Shown: in pieces, positions 35,329 to 41,525 of the stretch | Layout: each line of letters starts with the position of its first letter | Numbering within the stretch: the stretch's first letter is position 1 | Source of the DNA: Thioploca sp. | GTDB taxonomy: Bacteria > Pseudomonadota > Gammaproteobacteria > Beggiatoales > Beggiatoaceae | Direction of reading: 5' to 3' | Length of the DNA stretch: 41,525 nt | Assembly (NCBI GenBank): GCA_012032555.1 | Contig: JAAUSR010000046.1 | Coordinates: forward strand, 1-41,525 | Program-made: the position numbers and the translations under genes | The notes under the pieces: model-generated | Databases searched by the model: none | Seen by the model: only the letters and a program-made list of their open reading frames with translations | What the model was told of the DNA's origin: nothing

Positions 35329-35529
35329 TTATTCAAATCTTTCTAGTAAAATAGCGAGCCAGCCCGCTACATAGGGACCAGATTCTTCGTCACCAGTACC
35401 AACACCAGCACCTACTGGTACCATTTGTACTACTCTCCAACCGTTTTCTAAGTAACTGCTTAAATGTTCACGCAGGCTCATATCTTCCTCATTATCATCA
35501 TCCAAAGGTATGGTAATCAGTTTTTGCAT
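35329..35529 (-). CDS. Small hypothetical protein, 66 residues
   Basis: Starts MQKLITIPLDDDNEEDMSLR, then HLSSYLENGWRVVQMVPVGAGVGT, and ends VAGWLAILLERFE. A short protein with L-x-x-YL-x-NGW-x-V near the middle and GWLA-x-LLE at the end is reminiscent of DUF4177-like small proteins, but I cannot assign it. The start is strongly supported by AAGGAG eight bases before the ATG. It stands alone, 153 bases downstream of recB. Confidence 0.75.
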   Translation of the reverse strand: MQKLITIPLDDDNEEDMSLREHLSSYLENGWRVVQMVPVGAGVGTGDEESGPYVAGWLAILLERFE

Positions 35530-35675
35530 GGTTGAAACTCCTTTTATCAGTTGTTAGTTATCATAACGAATTATATTTAATTCTTTTTAAATGTATCAAT
35601 TTTTAACTGCTATGACAAAAAATAAGGTAAAAAAATATCTTGAAATTTAACAGGATTAAGTATGACTATTTATTG

Positions 35676-35696
35676 ATAACTGTTAACTGTTAACTG
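35676..35696. repeat. Three tandem heptamers at the recB 3' end
   Basis: ATAACTG, TTAACTG, TTAACTG in a row at 35676-35696. The recB stop codon (35683-35685) is inside, and the final residues (SVNS) are encoded by the repeat, the same situation as at the ftsY end. Confidence 0.75.
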
Positions 35697-37128
35697 AAAA
35701 ATAGGTAGATAACTTTTCGATCAATTTAACCGGAGGTAAATCTCGATAAATACCGTAATGCGCTCCCCATTGTGGTCGCATACCACGTAAGAATAAATAA
35801 TAAACTCCACCAAAATGATCTTCATACCGATAATGCGATAGACGGTTTGCTAAATAACGATGTAAGGCAACGACATAAATATGATATTGTAACCAATAAG
35901 TTTCTTTTATCATGACTTCATTTAATTGGCTATGATGGTAAGCATGCATCTGGGTTCCGAGTAAATTAGATTTATAATCAATTAAATAATAACGTCCTTC
36001 ATATTCAAAAACCATATCAATAAACCCTTTCATTAAACCTTGCACGGGCGAGAATTGCAACTCAGTTCGGTTGTGAGTCAAGGAATTTAAGGGTAATAAT
36101 GATCCCCATTCGGCGAATATCATTTGTAATCCTTGATGAGTAATCGGTGCTAGGGGATAATAAAACTCTAATTCGTTAAGACGATGATTGAAACTAATTT
36201 GAGATAAGGTAAAAGTTGGTCGTTGGGGATCAAGCGGCGTATGAATCACCTGAGTAACTAAACCAGTAATGACTTCATACCATTGCTCAATATCATAATT
36301 AAAATGCGTTAATTGTTCAGTGACTAACTTCATATCCGGTTGAGTAAAATCCAATTTTTCAAACAACATGTGCATAAATGATCCCGCTCTGGCACCGCGA
36401 GGAAAGTTAAATATATGATTCTTATCTTGTAATATTAAGCTATTCACACCGCTGGTTCGATTAGAAGCAAATTCATCGTAATCCGGTTTTTCAACGGTAT
36501 CTGCCACGGTTGCTGAACTCGATAATGCCGTAAAACTAGCCACCCGCCAAGTTTTATCAATGCGACCCTTAAAATATCGTGGCTTAAGTTTATCAGCTGG
36601 CTCTCGTTGACGTTGATAAGGGGGGTGATCGGTTGGTAAGTGCGCAATCTGGATCGCTGATTCGGATTGAATCGCTAAATGGTGTAAATCATGCCATAAA
36701 GTCGCGTCATCAGTTTCTTCAATGATTTTGCCGGAATGAAGTAAATGCGATAATGCCGAAGTTCCCGCATCTCTAAAAGCACCCCAAATCAAATAACAAC
36801 GATGTTTAGCGCGCGTAATCGCGACATAGAGCAAGCGTAAATTTTCAGCCTGCTCTTCTGCGGCAGCACGTTGTCGATGTTGTTCTTGATCTAACGAACC
36901 TAAATCGAGGGTTAATTGTTCTTGTTCATTATGAAAAATGAGCGGTTCTGCCTTATGGCTATATAAATAACCATCCCACATAAATGGACAGAATACAATG
37001 GGATATTCTAACCCCTTACTTTTATGAATGGTAACAATCTTAACGCGTTTTTCATCGCTTTCTAACCGTAGCTGTTGTTCTTCTGCTATCGTACCGATTG
37101 CACACGTTGTTGTGATAACCATTGACAT
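35683..37128 (-). CDS. recB: RecB C-terminal part (helicase end and nuclease domain), in the shifted frame
   Basis: 481 residues, genuine from about residue 13 on. It carries the later helicase motifs (RVKIVTIHKSKGLEYPIVF at ~30-48, LRLLYVAITRAKHRCYLIWGA at ~93-113). The RecB nuclease domain follows, with GFIDMVFEYEGRYYLIDYKSN near 365-385 (the catalytic D-x-K pattern). It overlaps the upstream recB frame by 43 bases and its ATG lies inside that frame with no ribosome binding site. A net shift of one base between about 37086 and 37110 would join the two parts into ~1200 residues, the normal RecB length. recC and recD are not in the window. Confidence 0.85.
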   Translation of the reverse strand: MSMVITTTCAIGTIAEEQQLRLESDEKRVKIVTIHKSKGLEYPIVFCPFMWDGYLYSHKAEPLIFHNEQEQLTLDLGSLDQEQHRQRAAAEEQAENLRLLYVAITRAKHRCYLIWGAFRDAGTSALSHLLHSGKIIEETDDATLWHDLHHLAIQSESAIQIAHLPTDHPPYQRQREPADKLKPRYFKGRIDKTWRVASFTALSSSATVADTVEKPDYDEFASNRTSGVNSLILQDKNHIFNFPRGARAGSFMHMLFEKLDFTQPDMKLVTEQLTHFNYDIEQWYEVITGLVTQVIHTPLDPQRPTFTLSQISFNHRLNELEFYYPLAPITHQGLQMIFAEWGSLLPLNSLTHNRTELQFSPVQGLMKGFIDMVFEYEGRYYLIDYKSNLLGTQMHAYHHSQLNEVMIKETYWLQYHIYVVALHRYLANRLSHYRYEDHFGGVYYLFLRGMRPQWGAHYGIYRDLPPVKLIEKLSTYFSVNS

Positions 37129-39287
37129 AAACTGTTGATACCGCGTTTTTGTTGCACAGTAACTTGTTGCAATAACTCAGCGGCATGTAATACATTGGTT
37201 AATCGTCTTTCACCGTCGGGGTAACTTAATAATCGACTTTGCACTTGTTCAGTCATCAGTACAGTCCGATACATTTGAATAAAACCAAGGTGTTGCCACA
37301 AAAAGTGATAGTACTGAAACCGATTTAGATAAGTTTGCCAAGCATTCTCATTGTCTAATAATTGATACAGATCATGACCGGATAGCCCAATCATATCAGT
37401 CGTTAAGGCTGATTTAACCAACCCCTCATCACTGGGATCAGCGATAGCTAATAATAGCCGTTCTATTTCCCGAATTTCATGGGACGCAAATAAACTATCA
37501 CGACTATACAACACACTAGGAATTTGTAACTGAGTCAACACTTGTTGCAAACGTTGCGCTTGAGCATGAGTACGAACTAATACCGCAATATCACCAGCCA
37601 CTACCGGTTTATTGTTAATTAACGCTTGCTCCCGTTGACCTAACATTAATAACCGCGCAATTTCATTCGCTACCGTCAATGGAATTTGTTGCTTTGCCCA
37701 ACTTTTGTTAATGGGTTTATCCGGTGGTCCGTGGGCTAATTGGCGAGGAACAAACCAAATTTGTAAAGGGGGTAAATATTTATTCTCGATTTTTAAACGA
37801 TTACTGAATGAAGGAAGTTGATGCTGTGCTGGTGCTTGTACCGGTTGAAAAGGAATTGCCGCAAACATAAACGGACGAGCCACATTAGCAAACAATTGAT
37901 TAACAGCCTGAATGAGATTAGGTTCAGAACGCCAATTAGTTGCTAACGTATAATGTTGTTGTGCATCACGACAAGCCGCCATATAGGTGAAAATATCCGC
38001 CCCGCGAAAACTATAAATGGCTTGCTTGGGATCGCCGATCAAAAACAATAGGCGATCACTACCTGCGCCATAAAGAGTGCGAAATATTTCATATTGTACT
38101 GGATCCGTATCCTGAAACTCATCGATCAAAGCGGCATGATATTTATAACGAATCAACTGGGTTAAATAATGACCACGGGGCGTTTTTAAGGCATGATAGA
38201 GATTGAGTAATAAATCATCAAACGATTGAATATGATGCCGATGTTTCTTTTGAGCTAAAGCTTGTTCGGCAACGGTAAATAATTTTATTTTTAAAGCCAA
38301 TAATTGTTGCTCAAAACCAGCCACTAATACTGCTTGACAATGCCATAACTGTTCACATTGTTCAAAAAAGATATGTTGCGGTGCAGTTTTGCCTTTTTTG
38401 ACACACTTGATGAGTTCTGATTGCGTAAATTTTATCCACTTATCGGGTAATGGAATGGACAGCCACGGTGCATTTAAAAACCGATCCACCGCCTTGCACC
38501 ATTGCGGAATAGATGACTTTTTGTATTGAGTGCCATTGAGATGAGTATTTTGGAGGAGTAATTCTTCTATCTGGGCTGAATAACTTCGCCAAGTATTTTG
38601 AGCGGCAGCGAAAGCCGTATATAAATCGGATTCTTTTGCTGCTGTCACTGGAAATTCAATTTGAGGAATTTTATTTAAAAACGGTTGCCCAATATATTGA
38701 CCATAATTTAATATTTTTAATAACTTCGAAGGTTGATGATAACCTTGATTCAATAGATAGCTCACCAATAAAGGTGAAGCTTGATAAAAATGTTGCCGCC
38801 AAAAATCTTCAACAATTTCACGCAATAAATAAGATTGGTCACTCACTAACTCAGTATCAAACAATACCCCACTCTCAAAAGCGTTACCCTGCAACATCTG
38901 CCGACAGAAACTGTGAATTGTAAAGATAGCTGCTTCATCAAAACCGCGGAGGGCATTTTTCAAGCGCAAAATGGCTTCATGAGGTTTAGGATATTGTTGG
39001 ATTAAACACGTTAACACCGGATCTTCACTTTGTCCTTGTTGGAAAGCAATCAAGGTTTGATATAAGCGACGACGAATTCGGTCACGTAACTCCTCAGTAG
39101 CCGCTTCGGTAAAAGTGACGACCAAAATTCGATTAACCAATAAATTTTGTTCTAAAATTAGGCGGATAAATAAAGTTGTGATCGTATAAGTTTTCCCAGT
39201 ACCCGCACTTGCTTCAATTAGATTAATGCCTTGTAAGGGTATCAACAGGGGATCAAGGTGTTCAATAGGAAAGTGAGCTGTTGTCAT
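37086..39287 (-). CDS. recB: RecB N-terminal part (helicase domain), ending in a frameshift
   Basis: 733 residues of exodeoxyribonuclease V beta subunit: Walker A in NLIEASAGTGKTYTITTLF near 22-40, FTIHSFCRQML near 120, the DEAD-like box in ALIDEFQDTDPVQYEIFRTL near 392-412, and LIGDPKQAIYSFRGADIF near 423-440. RecB pairs with RecC and RecD to process double-strand DNA ends and degrade foreign linear DNA. The frame ends at QWLSQQRVQSVR where the family would continue toward the motif found in the next frame (EEQQLRLESDEKRV). Unless this is a sequencing error, the nuclease would be lost. Confidence 0.9.
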   Translation of the reverse strand: MTTAHFPIEHLDPLLIPLQGINLIEASAGTGKTYTITTLFIRLILEQNLLVNRILVVTFTEAATEELRDRIRRRLYQTLIAFQQGQSEDPVLTCLIQQYPKPHEAILRLKNALRGFDEAAIFTIHSFCRQMLQGNAFESGVLFDTELVSDQSYLLREIVEDFWRQHFYQASPLLVSYLLNQGYHQPSKLLKILNYGQYIGQPFLNKIPQIEFPVTAAKESDLYTAFAAAQNTWRSYSAQIEELLLQNTHLNGTQYKKSSIPQWCKAVDRFLNAPWLSIPLPDKWIKFTQSELIKCVKKGKTAPQHIFFEQCEQLWHCQAVLVAGFEQQLLALKIKLFTVAEQALAQKKHRHHIQSFDDLLLNLYHALKTPRGHYLTQLIRYKYHAALIDEFQDTDPVQYEIFRTLYGAGSDRLLFLIGDPKQAIYSFRGADIFTYMAACRDAQQHYTLATNWRSEPNLIQAVNQLFANVARPFMFAAIPFQPVQAPAQHQLPSFSNRLKIENKYLPPLQIWFVPRQLAHGPPDKPINKSWAKQQIPLTVANEIARLLMLGQREQALINNKPVVAGDIAVLVRTHAQAQRLQQVLTQLQIPSVLYSRDSLFASHEIREIERLLLAIADPSDEGLVKSALTTDMIGLSGHDLYQLLDNENAWQTYLNRFQYYHFLWQHLGFIQMYRTVLMTEQVQSRLLSYPDGERRLTNVLHAAELLQQVTVQQKRGINSLCQWLSQQRVQSVR

Positions 39288-39525
39288 TAACTGATATTAA
39301 CAATGATTACTTATTAACAAATTTTTATTATATATTACAGAATTTTAAAATCCATTTCGATTACGTTACGCCAATACGCCGACATTAATCTATCGAGTAT
39401 CTCCACCGATGTTTTCCCGTGCCGAAAGCTAACGATACTCACTTGCTTAGCTAAACGGGATGATTGCGAATCCTATTTCAAAATGGATAGGTAACAAGCT
39501 TTGTAGGGTAAAAACCGAACTCGAT
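39288..39525. other. Gap between recB and the IS5-family remnant
   Basis: About 240 bases of mixed composition without a recognised gene. It contains imperfect inverted stretches around AAAATCCATTTCGATT and AAAATGGATAGG that may be decayed insertion-sequence flank. Confidence 0.35.
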
Positions 39526-40379
39526 TTAACCGAGCATAAATGCGGCAGTAACCTGTAAAAAAGAAAGGTAATGTTTTGCTAAGGGGTCATCACGTGAAAA
39601 TACCCGACGATATTACTGGATTTTGTTGATAAAACCTTCAACTAAATGACGCTCTTGGTCTAAATGCATAAGCAGGAGACTCTTTTCGGTTACGCCGCGA
39701 TGGTATCACGACTTCTATTCCATGTTGTTCCAATTTCCGCCGCCAATCGTCACTATCGTCACCTTTAGTCGCTATCACCCGTTGTGATTGGTAGTCTATC
39801 GTCAAGTTTTCTGCCGGATTAATGTCGGGTTTTTGCCCAGGCGTTAAAATGCGAATGAAGAGCTAAAATATTAGCCTACCAATCAATAAATTATGTAGGT
39901 TGGGTCGAGCGCAGCGAAACCCAACAAATTTATTTTTCAATGAGTTAAATATGTTAGCACTTAATTGGCATTAAAACTATCTTGGGCGGATTTCCTAGTA
40001 CATCTACGGCAATATGACTCTTAGTTCCGAACCCGCCGGGACTTCGACCTCATGCTGGTTTTTCCGCTTCCCCGTATTTCTTCAACGCGCGCGCCGCGCT
40101 GGTGCCCGCGTCACCGTACTGTCAATGATCACTTGTTCCCAATCCGGCCCTTCAAGGCCAAATTGGGCTAATCGTTCCCATACTCCCTGGTGGCTCCAAT
40201 TCCGGAATCGTTTGTAGACGCTGTTCCAACGACCATTTTCTTCTGGAAGCAATCGCCATGGCGCTCTACTTCGTCATATCCATAATATCGCTTCAACCAA
40301 TAGCCGACATACCGTTTCTTTTCCTCTATTTACCCGTGGTTCACTTTTTAGGAATTCTAGTATTTTATCCCATTTTTTA
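39526..40379 (-). pseudogene. IS5-family transposase, heavily broken
   Basis: Read on the minus strand in several frames, this is a recognisable IS5-type DDE transposase. It runs through KWDKILEFLKSEPRVNRGKE, then [40 protein letters not shown] with IDSTVTRA (first catalytic D), GRSPGGFGTKSHIAVDVLGN, PGQKPDINPAENL, VIATKGDDSD (second D), IEVVIPSRRNRKES and LDQERHLVEGFINKIQ, ending near LAKHYLSFLQVTAAF. At least two frameshifts and several in-frame stops (two TGA, one TAA) interrupt it. A 117-bp MITE is inserted at 39850-39966. The region is more GC-rich than its surroundings, in line with transfer. Confidence 0.85.
39850..39966. mobile_element. 117-bp palindromic MITE inserted in the IS5-family pseudogene
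   Basis: Flanked by GGCGTTAAAA (39840-39849) and GGCATTAAAA (39967-39976), a 10-bp target duplication with one mismatch. Near-terminal inverted repeats are AATGAAGAGCTAAAATATT (39854-39872) and, on the other strand, AATTAAGTGCTAACATATT (39966-39948): 16 of 19 positions match. The whole element is a long imperfect palindrome centred on the GTAGGTTGGGT/AACCCAAC core at 39895-39925. Removing it with one target copy restores the transposase reading VLTPGQKPD. It has no room for its own transposase. Confidence 0.8.
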
Positions 40380-40532
40380 AAGGTCAACAGAGCCTAATCT
40401 ATTGTTTATAATATTTTATTTTTAAGCGGGAATTGCTGGATAAAATCCAGCTTAACTTGTCACTATTTTTTATTTTGAATCGTTTTATACTTGTTTTGCT
40501 ATATTGAGCGGTTACAAAGGTAAGTTATGTAA
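40380..40532. other. Spacer with a hairpin downstream of vapC
   Basis: AT-rich spacer. GCTGGAT (40435-40441) and ATCCAGC (40445-40451) form a perfect 7-bp stem with a 3-base loop. There is no immediate U-run in either direction, so a terminator role is uncertain. No gene seen. Confidence 0.4.
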
Positions 40533-40584
40533 AAGGATTATAAATTTTTAGATTCGTTAAGGATTATAAATTTTTAGATTCGTT
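40533..40584. repeat. Perfect 26-bp tandem duplication at the vapC 3' end
   Basis: Positions 40533-40558 and 40559-40584 are identical (AAGGATTATAAATTTTTAGA and six more bases). The vapC stop lies across the junction, so the reading frame ends in the copy nearer the gene and the other copy is spare. This looks like a recent slip or duplication. Confidence 0.85.
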
Positions 40585-40742
40585 ATCGAGTCAAAATCTT
40601 TAGTATTTCTGGTCACGAGTACCCAATCATAAAATAATGTGGTAGCAGCAATGACCGCATCAGGAAGTTTAAGCGGGTAGGTGTGTTTTATTGAAATAGT
40701 TTGTTCGGCAATTTCGTGAATCGAGATAAATGACCTGAGCAT
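40557..40742 (-). pseudogene. PIN-domain toxin (VapC-like), C-terminal part in the shifted frame
   Basis: 61 residues; from IHEIAEQTISIKHTYPLKL on it is typical PIN: LPDAVIAATTLFYDWVLVTRNTKDFD with the later acidic residues (D of LPDA, D of KDFD). The frame joins the N-terminal part (40669-40938) by a one-base shift near 40715-40725, reconstructing YLDS-EIAEQTI. No start or ribosome binding site of its own. Confidence 0.7.
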
Positions 40743-40938
40743 GCTTGATGAATCGTAGGGTAACTTGATACGGTTCAGGCATATATTTTCGCCAACCTAA
40801 CCGTTCTATTGTCGATATCACCAAAATATTAAAGGAATAGATGAAAATAGGCTCTATTTTGGCCTCGTGTTCAAGTGGAAGGTGGCCTTCAAGGTAATAA
40901 ATAAGAATATTCGTATTTACTAAGAAATTCTGCTCCAT
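40669..40938 (-). pseudogene. PIN-domain toxin (VapC-like), N-terminal part ending in a frameshift
   Basis: 89 residues starting MEQNFLVNTNILIYYLEGHL, where the usual DTN of the PIN active site reads NTN: the first metal-binding aspartate is asparagine. The sequence is good to about HAQVIYLDS; after that it is out of frame (RNCRTNYFNKT). Together with 40557-40742 it makes a toxin of about 125 residues. With the lost aspartate, the frameshift and the missing antitoxin front it is probably inactive. PIN toxins are ribonucleases held in check by a partner. Confidence 0.7.
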
Positions 40939-40991
40939 TCTTCACGCAGTTCTTGACAAAGTGTAGCAATCTCTTCTATAACGACCCTATT
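40920..40991 (-). pseudogene. Remnant of the vapC-partner antitoxin (C-terminal end)
   Basis: In the frame ending at 40920 the residues read NRVVIEEIATLCQELREEWSRIS, like the C-terminal helix of small antitoxins placed ahead of PIN toxins. It overlaps the vapC start by 19 bases, the usual arrangement. An in-frame TAA lies immediately upstream and the DNA-binding part is absent. Confidence 0.5.
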
Positions 40992-41047
40992 TTATTTGTG
41001 AAATAAAACTATTAAATTACTAATAGTTCTTAATTTGGAAAAGATAG

Positions 41048-41282
41048 ATGCAAACCCTGGAACAGATTATAGATAAGTCAAGAGAGGCTCGAGAACTAAA
41101 GAGAGCGCTTTCAGTTAAAATGTCGCAAAGAAGAATGAAACACCAAGATATTGCGAATTTATTACAAGTTTCATCATCATTTATTAGTAAATGGTTCTAA
41201 TTTATGAAAAACAAGGTGCCTTGGCTTTATTACTCAATTATCAAGGCAAACTCGGGTACTGATCTGATGAAGAAAAACAAGT
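41048..41282 (+). pseudogene. IS630-type transposase N-terminal (HTH) fragment
   Basis: The ATG at 41048 opens MQTLEQIIDKSREARELKRA, then LSVKMSQRRMKHQDIANLLQ and VSSSFISKW, a helix-turn-helix typical of the front half of IS630-family transposases. After SKW the frame stops, but the +1-related frame continues LIYEKQGALALLLNYQGKLG, then a TGA where a leucine would be expected, then SDEEKQVK. The fragment ends where a palindromic element begins (41286). One frameshift and one nonsense codon: a decayed remnant. Confidence 0.7.
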
Positions 41283-41285
41283 CAA

Positions 41286-41356
41286 GTAGGGTGGGCAAAA
41301 GCGAAGCGTTGCCCACCACCCCCTTTGGTATCCGATTCCCTTGACGGTGGGCAAAA
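41286..41356. repeat. GTAGGGTGGGC palindromic element
   Basis: GGTGGGCAA (from 41290) pairs with TTGCCCACC (41309-41317) in a perfect 9-bp stem around AAGCGAAGCG. A third arm, GGTGGGCAAAA, starts at 41346. It starts GTAGG like the other palindromes and abuts the IS630-type fragment, cutting it off. Confidence 0.65.
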
Positions 41357-41491
41357 TTCTGTATTATACCAAATTTGTATTGAAAAAACACGTATATAAT
41401 ATAATAGAGTTGTATCACGAAATTTAAAATGCTATTTTGCTAAAAGGAGAATATAAGAAAGAACAAGTTTTGAAAACTTAGGAAACCGGGT

Positions 41492-41525
41492 ATGAAAATG
41501 CAATTGACAGAACTCACAACTGAGC
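41492..41525 (+). CDS. Start of a gene running off the right edge
   Basis: ATG at 41492 opens MKMQLTELTTE, open to the window end. AGGA lies about nine bases before it, a fair ribosome binding site. Too short to identify. Confidence 0.35.
   Translation, partial: MKMQLTELTTE

Noticed and set aside
39526-41282. UGA recoding to an amino acid
   Set aside because: TGA in frame occurs only in transposase remnants with other disruptions, while good genes such as fur end in TGA, so standard decoding applies.
41230-41418. 62-codon minus-strand open frame
   Set aside because: Lies across a palindromic repeat and the antisense of the IS630-type fragment; no sign of coding.

Overview
The window reads as a chromosomal segment of an AT-rich, large-genome gammaproteobacterium, most like the filamentous sulfur bacteria (Beggiatoa/Thioploca/Thiomargarita type). 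This is inferred from several things together: the gammaproteobacterial clusters fur|bamE-rnfH-ratA and ftsY-ftsE-ftsX, a sulfide:quinone-reductase-like flavoprotein, very large PAS-rich signalling proteins, a coding heptad repeat of the 'TDR-x-FQE' kind, a DUF29 remnant, heptamer-type simple repeats and many short palindromic elements. No sequence comparison was run.

Layout. 1-500: the edge of a heptad-repeat gene and a palindrome. 497-3518: a DUF1501/DUF1800 pair. 4330-5586: proA. 6131-11758: six minus-strand genes, probably one transcription unit (GMC oxidoreductase, small Tat-signal protein, small membrane protein, ArnT/PMT-like glycosyltransferase, methyltransferase, UbiA-family prenyltransferase). 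11978-14344: a small conserved protein and a tandem pair of PfkB-type kinases, the second with eroded motifs. 14345-16069: fur, bamE, rnfH, ratA. 16070-16572: debris, including a DUF29 remnant. 16573-19344: ftsX, ftsE, ftsY. 19345-19790: a gap with a candidate small RNA and its terminator. 19791-24598: the SQR-like flavoprotein and a giant GltD-PyrK-like oxidoreductase. 24609-34748: a GGDEF-EAL protein, an HD-domain protein and a multi-PAS hybrid histidine kinase. 35329-39287: a 66-residue protein and recB. 39288-41525: a graveyard with an IS5-family pseudogene carrying a MITE, a broken vapBC pair, an IS630-type remnant and the first codons of a gene leaving the window.

Three things stand out. 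First, a 117-bp palindromic MITE sits in the IS5 pseudogene with matching target duplications, and removing it restores the transposase frame. Its core resembles palindromes found at several other gaps. Second, 7/14-bp repeats run into the 3' ends of ftsY and recB and supply their stop codons. Third, five otherwise recognisable genes (UbiA-like, the GltD-PyrK fusion, the hybrid kinase, recB, vapC) are each split by what looks like one single-base indel. This points either to an error-prone assembly or to real decay, and the raw reads would decide. No CRISPR array, rRNA or convincing tRNA was seen.
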